Below the pieces are notes generated by a model, which had not been told where the DNA came from, searched no databases, and saw only the letters and a list, made by a program, of their open reading frames with translations. Both the position numbers and the translations under genes were made by a program. A DNA stretch of 34,896 nt from Hyphomicrobiales bacterium (GTDB lineage: Bacteria; Pseudomonadota; Alphaproteobacteria; Rhizobiales; Xanthobacteraceae), in NCBI GenBank assembly GCA_009377695.1, contig WHTP01000062.1, positions 1-34,896 of the forward strand. Direction: 5' to 3'. This document shows positions 11,101 to 24,300 of this stretch, piece after piece (the first letter of the stretch is position 1; each line of letters opens with the position of its first letter).

Positions 11101-11934
11101 ATCCTCGATGCCGATCTCAACCTCGTGCCGGCTGGCGTTGTCGGCGAACTCTATATCGGCGGCATTGGCCTGGCGCGCAGCTACTACAACCGCGCCGGGC
11201 TGACAGCGGAGCGCTTTGTACCGGATCCATTCGGGAGTGGACCGGGCGGACGGGTCTATCGCACCGGCGACCTAGCGCGCTGGCGCGCCGATGGCGCGGT
11301 GGAATATGTCGGGCGCGCGGACGAACAGGTGAAGATCCGCGGCTTCCGCATCGAGCCGGGCGAGATTGAAGCACGGCTGATGGAGTGTAAGGGCGTGCGC
11401 GCGGCTGTCGTCGTCGTGCGCGAGGCCGCGTCGGGCAAGCAACTCATCGGCTATGTGACGGGCGAGGGGCCCCTCGACGGCGCAGCATTGCGCACATCGC
11501 TCGCCACCATGCTGCCCGACTACATGGTGCCGGGGCGGATCGTGGTGCTGGACGCGCTGCCGCTGACGCCGAACGGCAAGATTGATCGTCGCGCCTTGCC
11601 GGATCCGGAGGTGGAGCCCGCGAGCCAGCATGTTCCACCACGCACCGAAACCGAAGCGGCGCTCGCCGCGATCTGGTGCGAGGTGCTGGGTCAACAGACC
11701 GTCAGCGTCACCGACAATTTCTTCGAACTTGGCGGCGACTCGATCATCGCCATTCGCCTCGCCGCCCGCATCCGCAGCGATCTCGATTGTCCGATTTCCC
11801 TGCGCGATGTGTTTGAGAACGGCTCGATCGAAGATCTCGCTCGGCAAATCGAAGAGAGAAGCCGTGCATCGCAAGCTTCGGGCGTCAGCAAGATCGACGC
11901 ACTGTTAACCTCGCTGGAGACGGCAGCCGAATGA
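2128..11934 (+). CDS. NRPS 1: FAAL-ACP-C-A(Asp)-PCP-E-C-A(X)-PCP, lipo-initiation and residues 1-2
   Basis: A 3268-residue loading and elongation synthetase. Approximate domains: fatty-acyl-AMP ligase 20-585 (core [11 protein letters not shown] from 184); ACP (phosphopantetheine Ser629); C1 688-1120 (HHIVVDG 821-827), which should N-acylate residue 1; A1 1140-1640 (core from 1288); PCP1 (Ser1682); epimerase E1 1738-2170 (HHLVVDG 1865-1871); C2 of the D-accepting type 2195-2625 (HHVLLDG 2335-2341); A2 2655-3150 (core from 2813); PCP2 (Ser3205). Aligned to GrsA, A1 reads DLTKVGHVGK, a classic Asp code, and A2 reads DIEFIGAIAK, unresolved but with an acidic residue at pocket position 239 that suggests a basic substrate. 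The C-terminus ([14 protein letters not shown]) looks like a short docking helix. The stop overlaps the NRPS 2 start by 4 nt. ATG at 2128 was chosen; Met20 (2185) is possible. Confidence 0.95.
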   Translation: MPRRDAGAASLFKAVEYRKMQDDDIVERLMSHAMSQPDKPALRFLEGDVVSCELSYAQLDRRIRATAAYLRSLAEPGERALLLLPTSANYVVAFYACLYAGMIAVPAYPPENGGQRYTERLNGILCDATPRLILIDGDSRPTVTHLLAGAADVHLLHMDEIDLSGSADWLPPRISSDAIAFLQYTSGSTSRPKGVCVSHGNLVANLTAIGNAMAATADDALVSWLPLYHDMGLIGCLLFPLFAGCTDTLMSPRNFLQRPRRWLEAIHRFGGTISGGPDFAFALCSDRIPDDTVSELDLSRWRVAFSGSEFVRRQTVDKFVARFAPAGFDPRAWMPSYGLAEATLYVSGNPSPNCIKSHTLDTAALAEKRIVDAEQGTVLVSCGRVAAGHEVRIMRVDGSAIAEHNTIGEVWFSGPSVTQGYWNNAAATQAAFVVHDSRRWLRTGDVGFIRDGAVVITGRLKDILVIRGQNLYPTDIEQAVEQSVTSVRAGRVAAFPVELDGQEGIGVAAEISRGVIARTTPEAIAAAISDAVLCQCDERPAVIVLLNAQGMPLTTSGKLQRSVCHDNWSALDSFAVLENGRRRADNRGAALDVVPATDMERALAAIWGEVLGRQAIGRHDDFFVLGGNSIAAAQVAAAVRDQYGVEPALRSFFDAPTLEAFAAHVTSVMQAGKQRTLPAITPAPRDGLLPLSYAQERLWFLWNLDPASTAYTVASAIPLRGPLNRTALSSAFAEVARRHEALRTTFSADDGVGRQIIHDAMAIALRQEDLSRHPAAERDAIAAAYMRDVLAQPFDLKTGPLVRASLLRFSDDEHELLLSAHHIVVDGRSLDILLNELAELYRGFTKGGIIKPPPAVQYADYAVWQRAWLAAGEGDKQLAYWRTRLGDEHPVLGLPADRPRPEAQSHRGETIALNISAALAARLRKVANSHRISPFMLLLAAYQALLYRFTGQDDLRIGVPVANRRHPQLESLIGFFVNTLVLRANINGDLVFSDLLARTKDDVIAALDHQDLPFEQLVDALRVSRSAGHNPLFQAKFNFMTEPRGLPGVEGLRSETRIIDLVGAHFDLALDIIEGPSGMEATLNYASDLFEADTIRRIGSQFVAVLEQIAENTQCCLSDLAIAEDAQQIVPSHAVSFPFNDVIMLHRAAFAGRPSAVALRGGDDVVTAAELERRSNALACALTARGVTRDVPVALWMDRSTTFVTALLGVMKAGGAYVPLDPKWPVERVRRLLAESGIALLLVDGESRETARTLDCMILDCGDAALLDGSDVAPDIVIHPEQAAYVIYTSGSTGKPKGVTVSHRALANYVQALLTRLRPAPDATMAMVSTVAADLGHTVLFGALAAGATLQLFSPRDSFDADRFARTMRDSGVDILKIAPSHLRGLLQASPSVDVPPRQTLVLGGEACDAALVAMVRELRPACRILNHYGPTETTVGVLTHELDANESGGPIPMGLPLANVRAHVLDDALNVVPIGVAGELYIGGPGVARGYRAAAGLTAERFVPDPFGPPGERLYRTGDRVRCDRDSRLIFLGRGDDQIKLRGYRIELDEVARLLKAIDGVDEAVAVVRPVDTDERQQLIGYCVPRPGAALDPVALRKRLSALLPDYMVPARIVVLEALPLTLNGKVDRKALPAPDHDAPGRSHEAPQGEIEEAIASVWREVLKTEPVGRNDNFFELGGDSILSLQVIARLRKRGTRLTPKQVFEKQTIASLAAVASSAPATSKQKTSSSTQHPATGPHDLLPIQLRFFAEDIAERSHWNQAALLRPRAGVDWSVLRQALTAVVARHDALRLRFTMQDGGWRAEHGATPAAEDLLWLHEDVTPSSVTTLSETAQASLDLSAGPLLRAVGMDLSDGSQRLLLVIHHLVVDGVSWRVLLEDLAQAYAQLSAGEAVRLPPKSESYASWGARLRAQAGLFADELDYWLERGATGDLRCDRLHDDIDRVAVAEEVSLVLDRDVTDRLLRAAPSAYRTQVNDLLLAALSRALARWSGMTTSVIELEGHGREDVFAGLDIARAVGWFTSAFPLQLSHGDASTAKLIKATKEELRSIPHRGLGYGVLRHLGTAEQREALSRLREPQLVFNYLGQFDTSLGVEAPFTLASESAGAARSSSAPLGRWLSINGQVANGCLRFSLTYGRKRYDRATIEDLASCYSEALREVTEHCTSGVSGVTPSDFVLARLSQGELDELHLDWRAVEDIYPLSPMQQGMLFHALKDGTSGIYVNQVGVEIGGLDAARLRAAWQAVSDRHAVLRTGFVWRELSGLAQQVVYRHVEVPFIDEDWRSRSLAPDALEAALAKARDQERARGFDLSHPPLQRVRLIRLTAGRHYLIWTHHHVLLDGWSSARLIAEVLRQEGGESLPPVAGRYRDYIGYLQGRDRAASEQFWRDVLSAPTEPSLLADAFGGTERRDEQSGHSSHTLSLDTVLSERLSAFARRERVTLNTLVQGAWAQLLHQHTGQRVVSFGATVAGRPADLTGAEEMLGLFINTLPVVDEASPQQRVGHWLRALQESNLALREHEWMPLYEIQRLAGRPGRALFDTILVFENYPIDQALHESGREGPRFGQVHHVSNTNYALTVAVFVVPQKIDLSFTYDRSRFDDETVRRLGARLQALLERMAADSEAFVGALSQLDATEMQQMLAWSGTPSTAHGDERDVVTQIERQAAARPDAVALVCADETVCYRVLNARANRLACWLRRQGVGPDVMVGLAVERSPAMVVALLAILKAGGAYVPLDPDYPATRLTHMLRDSGARLLLTQEGLLAQLGPMLAAARDSDRMIAAWPLAAAELAAANEDDSNLGLTLHPHNLAYVIYTSGSTGMPKGVAVAHGPLAMHCDAIGRLYAMQPGDRELQFASISFDIAHERWLVPLMTGGALVLRPGRDWTIDDLITEIEARAVSVLFVPPAYANQLSDILHRRGQRLSLRACIVGGEAWSDQGVRTLRRVTDIKLLVNAYGPTETVIAPMAWPVDDSALSAGRTAPIGRPVGTRSAYILDADLNLVPAGVVGELYIGGIGLARSYYNRAGLTAERFVPDPFGSGPGGRVYRTGDLARWRADGAVEYVGRADEQVKIRGFRIEPGEIEARLMECKGVRAAVVVVREAASGKQLIGYVTGEGPLDGAALRTSLATMLPDYMVPGRIVVLDALPLTPNGKIDRRALPDPEVEPASQHVPPRTETEAALAAIWCEVLGQQTVSVTDNFFELGGDSIIAIRLAARIRSDLDCPISLRDVFENGSIEDLARQIEERSRASQASGVSKIDALLTSLETAAE
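7343..9775 (+). repeat. E-C block, copy 1 (duplicated in NRPS 3)
   Basis: The DNA encoding E1 and most of C2 is near-identical to 18613-21055 in NRPS 3, beginning at [15 protein letters not shown] and continuing to [12 protein letters not shown] at a nearly constant offset of about 11,270 nt. Differences are mostly synonymous or conservative. Similarity drops at the C-terminal end of the C domain. This indicates duplication, or later homogenisation, of an epimerase-condensation unit. Confidence 0.8.
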
Positions 11935-14900
11935 ACCCGGACGTCTTGTCGAAGCTGTCGCGGCGGTTCATCGAGCTTCCAAAAGAGAAGCGTCGCGCAT
12001 TCCTGGGTCAGGCGCGCGCCTCAGGCATCGATCTCTCGCTACTGCCTGTCCCGCCGGGCATCGCGTCGCCTGAATGCAATGCTGCCTCCTATGCGCAGCG
12101 GCGGATGTGGTTTCTCTGGAAGCTTGAGCCGGACAGCGCCGCCTATCACATCTCCGGTGCCGTCCGGCTGCTTGGTCCGCTCGATGTGCCGGCGCTGATC
12201 AAGGCGTTCGAATGGTTGCGCGTACGTCATGATGCATTGCAGACCACGTTTACCGAGGACGGCGACGAGGTCGTTCAGCGCGTCGCAGCGGCAACGAGTC
12301 CGGTACCGATCGCTTACGATGACCTCCGCGAGCTTGCGGATGACGTTCGTGACGCCACCGTGGAGTCGGTGTGCTCCGCCAAAGCGTCTCACCCGTTCGA
12401 CCTCGAAACAGGTCCACTGTTTCGGCTGCGGCTGCTGTGGCTCGCCGACGACACACACCTGCTGCATCTGACCATCCATCACAGCATCTTTGATGGTTGG
12501 TCGATGGGCCTGCTGCTCGACGAACTGGTCACTCTTTACAAGAGGGCGGTGACGGAGCGGGGCATTGGACAACAAAGCCAAAGGTCTGAGCCTCCGGCCG
12601 TGCGCTATACCGACTACGCCGTTTGGCAGCAGGCCTGGCTTGAGGCCGGTGAGGGTGAACGTCAGCTCGCTTATTGGAGGGAAAAGCTCGGCGACGGCAA
12701 CCATATCCTTCCGATCCAAACCGATCGGCCGCGTCTCCCCCGGCCAACGCGCCGAGGTGGGGTCGTCACATTCAGTATTGAGCCTGAGAGCACGCAGCGG
12801 TTGAAGGCGCTCGGCATCGCGCAAAAGACGACGCTCTTCACGGTGCTCGCGGCGGGCTTTGCGCTTTTTCTCTACCGTTACACCGGCTGCTCCGACCCTC
12901 ATATCGGCGTGCCCGCCGCCGACCGTGATCGCGTCGAGATGCAGCGCGTGATCGGTCTGTTCATCAACATGCAGGTCTTGCGCACGCCACTCACGCCGGA
13001 ATGGAGTTTCCGGCGCTTGGTCGCGGAGATGCATCAGACCGTGAGCGCAGCGCGGGCGCATCAGGATCTGCCGTTCGATTGGTTGGTTCAGTCGCTGCAG
13101 CTTGAGCGGGACGCCAGCCGCAATCCTCTTTTCCAGGTAAGCTACAGCCACGAGATACCGCTGCAGACCACGCACAGGACGGGCGATCTGATCTGGCAGG
13201 TGTTGGCGCCGGAGAGCGGTGCTTGCCGCTTCGATCTCGAGCTCGCGACCACCGAGAGCGCCGATGGCGGCCTGCAGGCTGGCCTTCGATACGCAACCGA
13301 TCTGTTCGAGCGCTCCACGATCGAAACATGGGCTGACTATTTTCTTCGCCTTATCGACACGGTTCTCGATGATCCGGATCGTGCCATCGGGACAATCAGC
13401 CTCTTAAGCGCGCAGGAGCGCCAGCGTCTGCTCGTTCTCGCCTGCAATGAGGCGATCTGTGGTGATGGGCGCGATGTCGTCGCGCAGATCGAACAGCAAG
13501 CCGCTCGTTATCCCGCGGCGGTTGCGCTGTTGTGCGGCGACGAGACGGTCAGCTATGGCGCGCTGAACGCGCGCGCCAATCGCTTGGCGCGCTGGCTACG
13601 CCAACAGGGCGTCGGGTCTGATGTGCCGGTCGGACTTGCCGTCGAGCGCTCGGCCGGCATGGTGGTGGCGCTGCTCGCGATCCTGAAGGCGGGCGGCGCC
13701 TATGTGCCGCTCGATCCGGATTATCCGCCAGCGCGGCTTACCCACATGCTGCGCGATAGGGGCGCACGGTTGCTGCTGACACAGGAAAGTCTGCTCCCAC
13801 AGCTTGAGCCGGTGCTTGTGGCGGCGCGTGGTGATGATCGTGAGATTGCGGCCTGGCCGCTTGACGCCGCCGAGGCGGCAGCGGCAAGCGAGGACGACGG
13901 CAATCTTTCCGTTGCGCTGCATCCCGAGCATCTCGCCTATGTGATCTACACCTCGGGTTCCACCGGTGTGCCCAAGGGCGTGATGGTGCGCCATGGCGCA
14001 CTGGCGAATTTCCTCGCCACCATGGCGGATCGGCCGGGGATCAGCACCCATGATCGCGTGCTCGCGCTGACCTCGCTGTCGTTCGACATTGCCGGGCTCG
14101 AGCTGTTCCTGCCCTTGATCAGTGGGGCCTGCGTGGTGCTGGCGGATCGGCCAACTGCACAAAATCCCGCACGACTTTTGAAGCTCATCACCGCAACCGG
14201 CGTAAGCCTGATCCAGGCCACGCCGGCGAGCTGGCGCATGCTGCTCGACCATGCGCCCCAGCATGACCAGCCATTGCTGCCAGGCGGTTGCCGCGTGCTG
14301 TGCGGCGGTGAAGCCTTGCCGCAGGATCTGGCGCGCCGGCTCATCGCGGTGGCGGGCGAACTCTGGAATGTGTACGGCCCGACCGAGACCACGATCTGGT
14401 CGGCACGGCACAGGCTCGATGCCGGCGATGACCGTCCGTTGCTGGGTGGCCCGATCGGTGCGACCAGTTTGCACGTCCTCGATCAAGACCTGAATCCGGT
14501 GCCGCTCGGCGTCGTAGGGGAACTCTATATTGGCGGGGCTGGGCTGGCGCGCGGCTACTTCAACCGTCCCGGGCTGACGGCGGAGCGGTTTGTGCCCGAT
14601 CCGTTCGGCAACGAGGGGGGCGCGCGTCTTTATCGCACCGGCGACCTCACGCGTTGGCGCACGGATGGCGTGCTTGAGTACATCGGCCGCGCCGACGAGC
14701 AGGTAAAGATCCGCGGCTTCCGCATCGAGCCGGGCGAGATTGAGGCGCGCCTCATGGAGCAGGCGGGCGTGCGTTCGGCCGTGGTGGTGGCGCGCGAGGC
14801 GGCTTCCGGGAAGCAACTCGTCGGTTATGTGACAGGTGAGGGCGATCTTAACGGCGCGGCCTTGCTCGCCGCGCTCTCCACCACATTGCCGGACTATATG

Positions 14901-15308
14901 GTCCCATCGCGCATCATGGTGCTCGCCGCGCTGCCGCTGACGCCGAACGGCAAGATCGACCGCCGCGCATTGCCTGATCCGCAGGGCACCGCCACCGCGC
15001 ATGTCCCACCGCGCACCGAAACTGAAGCGGCGCTCGCCACCATCTGGGCCGATCTGCTCGGGCAGAAAGCCATCAGCGTCACCGATAACTTCTTCGAGCT
15101 CGGCGGCGATTCCCTCATTGCTATCCAGGTGGCGAACCGCATCAAGCGAGACTTCGGCTATGAGCTCGCTCTGCGCGAGCTGTTCAAGACGCCCACCATT
15201 GAAGCCGCGGCGAGCGCGATCGACCAGAGCCGCGCGGGCAATCGGCGCGCCGAAGACATTTCCGTAATGCTCGACCTGCTGAAAGAAGTCGAATTCGCCG
15301 ATGACTGA
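11931..15308 (+). CDS. NRPS 2: C-A(Gly)-PCP, residue 3
   Basis: A 1125-residue single-module synthetase. An N-terminal helical segment (1-45, [15 protein letters not shown]) precedes C3 at about 50-480 with HHSIFDG at 183-189, an L-accepting type consistent with the lack of an epimerase in module 2. A3 spans about 505-1000 (core YTSGSTG from 673) and its pocket aligns as DILQLGVIWK, one residue from the familiar glycine code DILQLGLIWK. PCP3 has its attachment serine at Ser1061 in FFELGGDSL. The C-terminus ([16 protein letters not shown]) is a probable docking peptide for NRPS 3. The start codon overlaps the NRPS 1 stop (ATGA) and the stop overlaps the NRPS 3 start by 8 nt, so the three synthetases are probably translationally coupled. 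Confidence 0.95.
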   Translation: MNPDVLSKLSRRFIELPKEKRRAFLGQARASGIDLSLLPVPPGIASPECNAASYAQRRMWFLWKLEPDSAAYHISGAVRLLGPLDVPALIKAFEWLRVRHDALQTTFTEDGDEVVQRVAAATSPVPIAYDDLRELADDVRDATVESVCSAKASHPFDLETGPLFRLRLLWLADDTHLLHLTIHHSIFDGWSMGLLLDELVTLYKRAVTERGIGQQSQRSEPPAVRYTDYAVWQQAWLEAGEGERQLAYWREKLGDGNHILPIQTDRPRLPRPTRRGGVVTFSIEPESTQRLKALGIAQKTTLFTVLAAGFALFLYRYTGCSDPHIGVPAADRDRVEMQRVIGLFINMQVLRTPLTPEWSFRRLVAEMHQTVSAARAHQDLPFDWLVQSLQLERDASRNPLFQVSYSHEIPLQTTHRTGDLIWQVLAPESGACRFDLELATTESADGGLQAGLRYATDLFERSTIETWADYFLRLIDTVLDDPDRAIGTISLLSAQERQRLLVLACNEAICGDGRDVVAQIEQQAARYPAAVALLCGDETVSYGALNARANRLARWLRQQGVGSDVPVGLAVERSAGMVVALLAILKAGGAYVPLDPDYPPARLTHMLRDRGARLLLTQESLLPQLEPVLVAARGDDREIAAWPLDAAEAAAASEDDGNLSVALHPEHLAYVIYTSGSTGVPKGVMVRHGALANFLATMADRPGISTHDRVLALTSLSFDIAGLELFLPLISGACVVLADRPTAQNPARLLKLITATGVSLIQATPASWRMLLDHAPQHDQPLLPGGCRVLCGGEALPQDLARRLIAVAGELWNVYGPTETTIWSARHRLDAGDDRPLLGGPIGATSLHVLDQDLNPVPLGVVGELYIGGAGLARGYFNRPGLTAERFVPDPFGNEGGARLYRTGDLTRWRTDGVLEYIGRADEQVKIRGFRIEPGEIEARLMEQAGVRSAVVVAREAASGKQLVGYVTGEGDLNGAALLAALSTTLPDYMVPSRIMVLAALPLTPNGKIDRRALPDPQGTATAHVPPRTETEAALATIWADLLGQKAISVTDNFFELGGDSLIAIQVANRIKRDFGYELALRELFKTPTIEAAASAIDQSRAGNRRAEDISVMLDLLKEVEFADD
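13480..15110 (+). repeat. Glycine A-domain/PCP block, copy 1
   Basis: The DNA for A3 and the start of PCP3 is closely similar to 21360-23005 (A5-PCP5), from [20 protein letters not shown] to [11 protein letters not shown] at an offset of about 7,885-7,895 nt. Both copies carry the same pocket code. The first ~450 nt of this block (A-domain N-terminal part) also resembles A2 in NRPS 1, and the C-terminal A subdomain is shared among A2, A3, A4 and A5. Confidence 0.78.
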
Positions 15309-18300
15309 CACTGCGACGCAGACCGCCCAGCTCAACGAGATCTCGCGGCGTCTGATGCGTCTCGAACCCGATAAGCAGCGCGCATTTCTGAAACAGCTCG
15401 CTGCCAAAGGCGTCAATCTTGGGATGCTGCCGATTGCACGCCAGGACCTGCGGCGTGCGCCGCTCTCTTATGCGCAGGCGCGGCTCTGGTTTCTCTGGCG
15501 CATGGATCCGCTCAGCGCGGCCTATAACATGGCCGCAGCGGTGCGGCTGCGCGGCAGGCTCGACGAGGACGCCGTGCAGCGGGCCCTCGATGCGCTGGTC
15601 CAGCGCCACCAAGCGCTCCGCACGGTCTTTCGTCAGGACGGGGCGGAGCCCGAGCAGATCATCCTCGACCGGTTTCCGGTCAAGCTGCAGCGCGTGAACC
15701 TCAGTGGTTCCAACCCCGAGAATGAGGCGTGCGACTTCGCCCGCAAGGATGCGGCGCAGCCCTTTGATCTCGAGAACGGTCCGTTGCTGCGCGTCGCGCT
15801 GCTGAGGTTGAGTGGCGACGATCACGTCCTTGCGGTCACACTCCATCACGTCATCACTGACGGCTGGTCGATGGGCGTGCTGATCGACGAGTTCTGGCGG
15901 CTTTATGACGGCTATGCGCGTCATGCGACGCCAGTACTGCCCCCACTCGACATCCAATATGCCGACTACGCGGCATGGCAGCGGCTATGGATCGATGCCG
16001 TCGAAGGCGAGCGTCAGCTCGCGTATTGGCGCGAGCGCCTCGGCGGTGATGATGTCACCCTGGAGCTCCCGCTCGATCGGACCCGCCCCGCGCTGCCGCA
16101 CTATGTTGGCGCAACCATCCACGTCGATCTGGACAAGGTGCTGGTTGATGCGCTGCGTCTCTTGGCGCGCAAGCACAAGACGACGCTCTTTGTCGTTCTG
16201 CTCGCCGGTTTCAAGCTGCTGCTGAATCGCTACACGAACCAGTCAGATATCCGCGTCGGCGTGCCGATTGCCAATCGGGAGCGCGGCGAGCTACGCGACA
16301 TGATTGGCTTGTTCGTCAACACGCAGGTGTTGCGCACGTTGCCCGACCGCCGCAACACAATTGGCGAATTCGTGGCGGAGGTCCGCGATGCGGCGGCCGA
16401 GGCTCAGGATAACCGCGACCTGCCGTTCGAGCGACTGATTGAGATTCTACAGCCCCGGCGGAGCACGAGTCAGAACGCCCTATTTCAGGTGCTCTACAAT
16501 CATCAGCGCCGCGCGGCTGTGGCGCCGCCGCCAAGCACCGGCCTGACGCTCGAGAAGCTCGCTATTGATTTCGCCACTGTTAAGTTCGATCTCGCGCTCG
16601 ACAGTGAGGAAGACGCGTCCGGCGCGATCTTCGCGACCTTCTCCTATGCGACGGCGTTGTTCGACGCCGCGTCGATCAAGCGTCTCGCTGCGCACTGGAT
16701 CACGGTCCTGCGTGCCATGGCGGCCGATGACAGCCGCGCCATCGGCGACATCGTTATTTTGTCCGCGAGCGAGCGAGACGAGCTGCAGCGCTGGAGCCAG
16801 CCCGAGGCAGATTCCGCGCCCGTAGAGCTCGTGCATCATGCCCTCGCGCGTCACGCACGTGAAATGCCCGAGGGACCGGCGCTGATCTTCGGTGACGATA
16901 GTCTGTCCTACCGCGAGCTTGACCGACGTGCGAACTGTCTTGCTCATCAGCTCATTAGGTGCGGCGTGGCACTGGGGGATCTCATCGGCATCGCCGCGCG
17001 CCGTTCGCCGCAAGCCGTGATCGGCTTTGTCGCGGCGCTCAAGGCCGGCGCCGCCTATGTGCCGCTCGATCCAAACCACCCGCCAGCGCGGCTGGCTTAC
17101 GCGCTGCGGGACTCGGGCTTGCGCGTCCTGCTGACCGACAAAGTGACAGCGCCTGATCTGCCGCAGGTGCCGGGCGTTGAGACCGTGGTGCTCGATGCCC
17201 TCAATCTCGCGGACGAATCCGAGATCAATCCTGCCGTTGCGCTGCACGAGCAGTCGCTCGCCTATGTGATCTATACCTCCGGCTCCACCGGCATGCCGAA
17301 GGGCGTTGCGGTTGCGCACGGCCCCTTTGCGATGCATTGCGCGGTCACGGCTTCGCTTTACGATATGGACCGGAGCTCGCGCGAGCTACACTTTTTGTCA
17401 TTCGCATTCGACGGCGCCCATGAGCGACTGTGGACCGCACTCGTGTGCGGCGCGGCTTTGATCCTGCGGGATGACGAGGTGTGGTCGCCGGAACGCACGC
17501 TCGCGGTGCTCGGAGAGCAACGCGCCACGAATGCCGGATTTCCGCCGGCCTACATTCAGCAACTCGCCGACTGGACGGAGCACACGGGCCACGCTCCCCC
17601 GGTGTCGCTCTATTCCTTCGGCGGCGAGGCCATGCCGAAGGCAGGCTTCGACAAAGTCAAGCGCGCGCTGAAGCCGAAGACGCTGCTCAATGGTTACGGT
17701 CCGACCGAGGCGGTCGTCACGCCGATGGCGTGGAAGGTTGATGCGGCGATGGGCAGGATGGACGGAGCCTACGCGCCGATCGGCCGTCCTGTTGGAGCGC
17801 GCTCGGCTTATGTCTTGGACGGCGATCTCAATCTCGTGCCGGTCGGCGTTGTCGGCGAGCTTTATATCGGCGGCGTTGGATTGGCGCGCGGTTATGTGGG
17901 ACGGGCGGGCCTGACGGCGGAACGGTTTGTGCCGGATCCCTTTAGTAAAGAGCCGGGGGTCCGTCTCTATCGCACCGGGGACCTGGCACGTTGGCGAGCG
18001 GATGGCGTGGTCGAGTATGTCGGTCGCGCCGACGAGCAGGTGAAGATCCGTGGCTTCCGCATCGAGCCGGGCGAGATCGAAGCGCGGCTCATGGAGTTGG
18101 ACGGCGTGCGCGCGGCCGTGGTGGTGGCGCGCGAGGCGGCGTCCGGCAGGCAGCTCGTCGGCTATGTGACGGGCGAACGTGGTCTTGATGGCGCAGCGCT
18201 GCGATCCTCGCTCTCGGTGGTGCTGCCCGACTACATGGTACCGTCGCGCATCATGGTGCTCGACGCGCTGCCGCTGACGCCGAACGGCAAGGTCGATCGC

Positions 18301-21300
18301 CGCGCGTTGCCCGATCCGCAAGTGGAGAGTGGCGCCGATGATGTGGGGCCGCGCACCGCGGCCGAGACTGCGCTCGCCGCGATCTGGTGCGAGCTGCTGG
18401 GGCAAGAGAAGGTCAGCGTCACCGATAACTTCTTCGAACTGGGCGGCGACTCGATTGTGTCGCTGCAGCTGGTGAGCCGGGCACGGCGCGCCGGTGTCGT
18501 GATCGAGCCGCGCGACGTGTTCCGGCATCAGACGTTGGCGGAGCTGGCGCAGGCGGCGCGGGTGGAGACGGCGATGCCGGTCGCGGCCATCGACCAGGGC
18601 CCGGTCGAGGGCGCGCATGAGCTGTTGCCGATCCAGCTTCGGTTCTTTGCGGAGGATATTGCTGAGCGCTCGCACTGGAATCAGGCAGTGCTGGTGAGGC
18701 CGCGGCAGCGGCTCGACTGGAGCCTGTTGCGACAAGCGCTCGCTGCAGTGGTTGCGCATCACGATGCGCTGCGACTGCGGTTCACGATCCATGACGAGGG
18801 CTGGCGCGCCGCGCATGGGCCAGCGCCGTCGGCCGACGACGTGTTGTGGCTACGTGCGGATGTGGCGCCGTCGTCAGTGATGACGCTGTCGGAGGCGGCG
18901 CAGGCCAGCCTTGATCTTGCCGCGGGTCCACTGCTGCGTGCGGTCGGCATGGATCTCTCGGACGGCAGCCAGCGGCTGCTTTTGGTGATCCATCACTTGG
19001 TGGTTGATGGGGTGTCGTGGCGGGTGCTGCTGGAAGATCTGGCGCAGGCCTATGCACAACGCGGCGCCGGGCAAGTGGTGCGGCTGCCGCCAAAGGGCGA
19101 ATCCTATGCCGCGTGGGGGACACGGCTGTACGCACAAGCTGGGCAGTTTGCTGGCGAGATCGATTATTGGCTGGAACGTGGAGCCACCGGTGAGCTGAGA
19201 TGCGACCGGCCGCGCGCCGGTACCGATCGGGTGGCGGGTGCCGAAGAGGTGTCGCTTGTGCTCGATCGGGATGTGACCGATCGGCTGCTGCGCGCGGCGC
19301 CTTCGGCGTACCGGACGCAGGTCAATGACCTGTTACTGGCAGCCTTATCGCGGGCGCTGTGGCGCTGGAGCGGCACCGCGACAAGCGTGATCGAGCTGGA
19401 AGGGCATGGCCGCGAGGACGTGTTTAATGGCGTTGATATCGCGCGCACCGTGGGCTGGTTCACCAGCGCGTTCCCGCTGCGGTTGAGCCAGGGGGATGCG
19501 CCGACAGCGGGGCTGATCAGGGCCAGCAAGGAAGAGCTGCGGGGCATTCCGCATCGCGGGATCGGTTACGGGGTGCTGCGCTATCTCGGCACGGCCGAGC
19601 AGCGGGTTGCATTGGCAGGGCTCGCCGAACCGCAGCTGGTGTTCAACTATCTGGGCCAGTTCGACACGAGTCTGGGAGCGGAGGTGCCGTTCAGTCTTGC
19701 CAGCGAGAGTGCCGGCGCGGCGCGCAGCGCCTCAGCCCCGCTGGGGCGCTGGCTCAGCGTAAATGCCCAGGTACACGAGGGCTGTCTCAAGGTCTCGTTC
19801 GGCTATGGCCGCAAGCGCTACGACCGCGCCACGGTGGAAGCGCTGGCGTCACGTTATGGCGAAGCGCTGCGCGAGATCACGGAGCATTGCACCAGCGGCG
19901 TGAGCGGCGTGACGCCGTCGGACTTTGCGCTCGCGGGATTAAGTCAGACCGAACTGGACGGCCTGCATCTCGACTGGCGGGATGTCGAAGACGTCTATCC
20001 GCTCTCGCCGATGCAGCAGGGCATGCTGTTCCATGCGCTCAAGGATGGCACCAGCGGCATCTACGTCAATCAGGTCGGTGTCGAGATCAGCGGGTTGAAT
20101 GGACAGCGGCTGCGTGCGGCCTGGCAGGCGGTGAGCAATCGGCATGCGGTGCTGCGCGCCGGCTTTGTGTGGCGCGAGCTGAGCGGCCTGGCGCAGCAGG
20201 TGGTGTACCGGCATGTGGAGGTGCCATTCATCGAGGAGGACTGGCGCTCACGCGACCTTGGTCCCGATACACTTGAAGCGACGCTGGCGGAAGCGTGTGA
20301 TCAAGAGCGCGCGCGTGGCTTTGACCTCTCGCGTCCACCCTTACAGCGGGTAAGGCTGATCCGGCTCGATGAAGATCGCCATTACCTGATCTGGACCCAT
20401 CATCACATCTTGCTTGATGGCTGGAGCTCGGCGCGGCTGATCGCCGAAGTGCTGCGGCATGAGCGTGAGGAGAGCCTGCCACCGGTTGTGGGCCGCTATC
20501 GCGACTACATCGGCTACCTGCAAGGACGCGACCGCGCCGCCTCCGAGCAGTTCTGGCGGGAGGAGCTGAGCGCACTCGCCGAGCCGAGCTTGCTGGCGGA
20601 TGCCTTCGGACGTGGCGAACGTGACCGCAATGGCGAAGATCGCTCCAGTCACGGCTCGCTGGCGCGGTCTCTTGATGCAGCGCTAAGCGAGCGGCTATCG
20701 GCATTTGCACGGCGCGAGCACCTGACGCTGAACACGCTCGTGCAGGGGGCGTGGGCGCAGCTCGTGCGCCAGCATACGGGCCAACGCGTGGTGAGCTTCG
20801 GCGCGACGGTGGCCGGGCGTCCGGCCGATCTCGCCGGCGCTGAAGAGATGATCGGGCTCTTCATCAACACGCTGCCGGTGGTGGACGAGGCCTCACCGCA
20901 GCAGCCGGTGGGAGCGTGGCTGCGCACGCTGCAGGAGCGCAATGCGCAGATGCGCGAGCATGAGTGGATGCCGCTCTACGAGACCCAGCGGCTCGCCGGG
21001 CGTTCCGGCCGCGCGCTGTTCGATACCATCCTGGTGTTCGAGAACTACCCGCTCGATGCGGCACTCCGCGAGAGGAACCCGCGCTTCACGGTCGGCGCCA
21101 CACGGGCGATCGAGACCAGCAATTACCCGCTGTTCGTTTCGGTGGGGCTCGGCGAGCGCTTGCGGCTTGTCTTTAATTACCACCGCGATCGTTTTGATGA
21201 CGATGAGATCGGCCGCCTGCAGCAGGCTCTGGTACGATGGCTTGAAGCCTTGAGTGCCGATGCCGAACGACCGCTCGGGGCCATCGGCACACAAGATGCA

Positions 21301-24300
21301 GCCGAGCGCGCACTGCTTGCGCGCGTAAACGCGACGTTCGGTGGTGAGACGCATCCCAATGTCGTCACACAAATGGAGCGGCAGGCGGCTTGTCAGCCCG
21401 ATGCCATCGCGCTGGTGTGCGGCGACGAGGCGGTCAGTTATGGTGCGCTGAACGCGCGCGCCAATCGCCTGGCCCGCTGGCTGCGCCGGCAGGACGTGGA
21501 GCCCGATGTGCCGGTCGCGCTGGCGGTCGAGCGCTCGGCCGGCATGGTGGTGGCGCTGCTTGCGATCCTGAAGGCGGGCGGCGCCTATGTGCCGCTCGAT
21601 CCGGATTATCCGGCAGCACGGCTCACCCACATGCTGCGCGATAGCGGCGCACGCTTGCTGCTGACGCAGAAAAGCCTGCTCCCGCGGCTTGAGCCGGTGC
21701 TCGCGGCGGCGCGCAACGAGAACAACCGTGCCGATCACGCGATTGCGGCGTGGCCGCTTGACGCCGCCAAGGCGGCAGCGGCAAGCGAGGATAATAGCGA
21801 TCTTAAGATCGCGCTCCATCCCGAGCATCTCGCCTATGTAATCTACACCTCAGGATCGACAGGCGTACCCAAGGGCGTGATGGTGCGCCATGGCGCACTC
21901 ACGAACGTCCTCGCCAGCATGGCGGAGGAGCCCGGGATCAGCGCCGACGATCGGGTGCTCGCGCTGACGTCGCTCTCATTCGACATTGCCGGGCTCGAGC
22001 TGTTCCTGCCGCTGATCAGCGGCGCCCGTGTGGTGGTGGCGGATCGGGCCACGGCGCAAGACCCGGCGGGACTCCTAAAGCTTGTGCCGGCAACCGGCGT
22101 AAGCCTGATCCAGGCGACGCCAGCGACTTGGCGCATGCTGCTCGATAACGTTCCCGGGGATGAGCAGCCCCGGCTGCCGGCGGGCTGTCGCGTGCTGTGC
22201 GGCGGCGAAGCCTTGCCGCAGGATCTGGCGCGCCGGCTTATCGCCATCGCAGGTGAGCTCTGGAACGTATATGGCCCGACCGAGACCACGATCTGGTCGG
22301 CGCGGCATCGCATTGATGCCAGCGATGATCGTCCGTTGCTAGGCGGCCCGATTGGTACCACCAGCCTGCATGTCCTCGACCAAGGCCTCAATCCGGTGCC
22401 GCTCGGGGTAGTGGGCGAGCTCTACATCGGGGGGGCTGGGCTTGCGCGCGGCTACTTCAATCGTCCTGAGCTGACGGCAGAGCGCTTTATTCCCGATCCG
22501 TTCGGCAACGAGCCAGGCGCTCGTCTCTATCGCACTGGAGACCTCGCACGCTGGCGCACCGATAGCATGCTCGCTTACGTCGGCCGTGCCGACGAGCAGG
22601 TGAAGATCCGCGGCTTCCGCATCGAGCCCGGAGAGATCGAAGCGCGGCTGATGGAGCAGGCGAGCGTGCGCTCCGCCGTGGTGGTGGCACGCGATACTGT
22701 CTCCGGCAAGCAGCTCGTCGGCTACGTGACAGGTGAGGGCATCGAAGGCACATCATTGCGCGCCGCGCTCTCCACCACGCTACCGGATTACATGGTGCCC
22801 TCGCGCATCATGGTGCTCGACGCGCTGCCGCTGACGCCGAACGGCAAGATCGACCGCCGCGCACTACCTGATCCGCAGAGCGCCGCCACCGCGCATGTCG
22901 CGCCGCGCACCGAAACCGAAGCCGCGCTCGCCGCCATCTGGGCCGACCTGCTCGGCCAGCAGACCACCGGCGTCACCGACAATTTCTTCGAACTCGGCGG
23001 GGACTCGATCATCTCGCTACAACTGGTGAGCCGGGCGCGGCGCGCCGGTTTCCTGATCGAACCACGCGACGTATTCCGTCACCAGACTCTCGAGCAATTG
23101 GCGCAAGCCGTACGGCCTTTGGCCGATACGGCGTCCTCGGTGCCGATCGAACGCGGCGCGTTGTCAGGGCTCACACGCGAGCAGCTCGATCGTCTCGAAC
23201 TCGATGCAAACGCCATCGAGGACATCTATCTGCTCTCGCCGATGCAGCAGGGCATGCTGTTCCACAGCCTGCGCGACGCCGGCAGCGGCATCTATGTGAA
23301 CCAGATCAGCGTCGAGGTCCGCGGACTCGACGTCGTGCGCTTCACGTCGGCTTGGCAAGCCGTCACGGCGCGGCACGCGGCCCTGCGCACGGGCTTCATG
23401 TGGCGCGAATTGTCTGGCGCACCGCTGCAGGCGGTGTTCCGAAACGCGCCGGCTCATATCGCGGTAGACGATTGGCGCGGCGAGGACATCGATTCCGATC
23501 GCATCGCCGCAGCCGCCGGACGCGAGCGCGACGCAGAGTTCGATCTCGCAAAGCCGCCGCTGCAGCGGCTGCGCCTGATCCGTCTTGCGGATGATCGTCA
23601 CCGCTTGATCTGGACCTACCACCACATCTTGATGGATGGCTGGAGCTCGGCACGTTTCATCACCGAAATCCTCGATGCGTACTACGGCGCGCCGGCGCCG
23701 CAAGCGCCCATTCCGTATCGCAACTATATCGCCTGGCTCACCGCGCGTGACGCGCAGGCGGCCGAGCAGTATTGGCGCGAGCACCTGAAGGCCTTCGACG
23801 CACCAACCTTGCTTGCCGCGGCATTCAGCTCGAGCCCGCGCCAAGCCTCCGGCCATGGCCGCTGCTATCTGCGGTGGGATGAAGCGCGGACATCGGCTCT
23901 CAAAGATTTCGGACGCCGCGAGCGCGTCACCCTCAGCACGATCGTCCAGGCGGTCTGGGCCTTGCTGCTACAGCGTTACACCGGCCAGCCGAGCGTTACC
24001 TTCGGCGTCACTGTCGCTGGCCGGCCGGCGGATCTCGAAGGCTCGCAGCAGATGCTGGGGCTCTTCATTAACACGCTGCCGATGATCGAAAGCCCGCGTC
24101 TTGCCAGCACGGTCGGCGACTGGCTGCGCACGCTCCAGGAGCGCAATGTGCGCATGCGCGAGCATGAGCACACGCCGCTCTATGAAATCCAGGGCTGGGC
24201 CGGCCGCGCCGGCGAGGGGCTGTTCGACAGCATCATCGTGTTCGAGAACTATCCGTTCGAGCGCGGCCTCGCTGAGCGCGGCGATGGATCATTGAGTTTC

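Noticed and set aside
13596-15416. Long antisense open frame (606 codons) across NRPS 2 and NRPS 3
   Set aside because: It is complementary to the A3-PCP3 coding sequence, is low-complexity and basic, and similar antisense frames recur opposite the homologous A domains.
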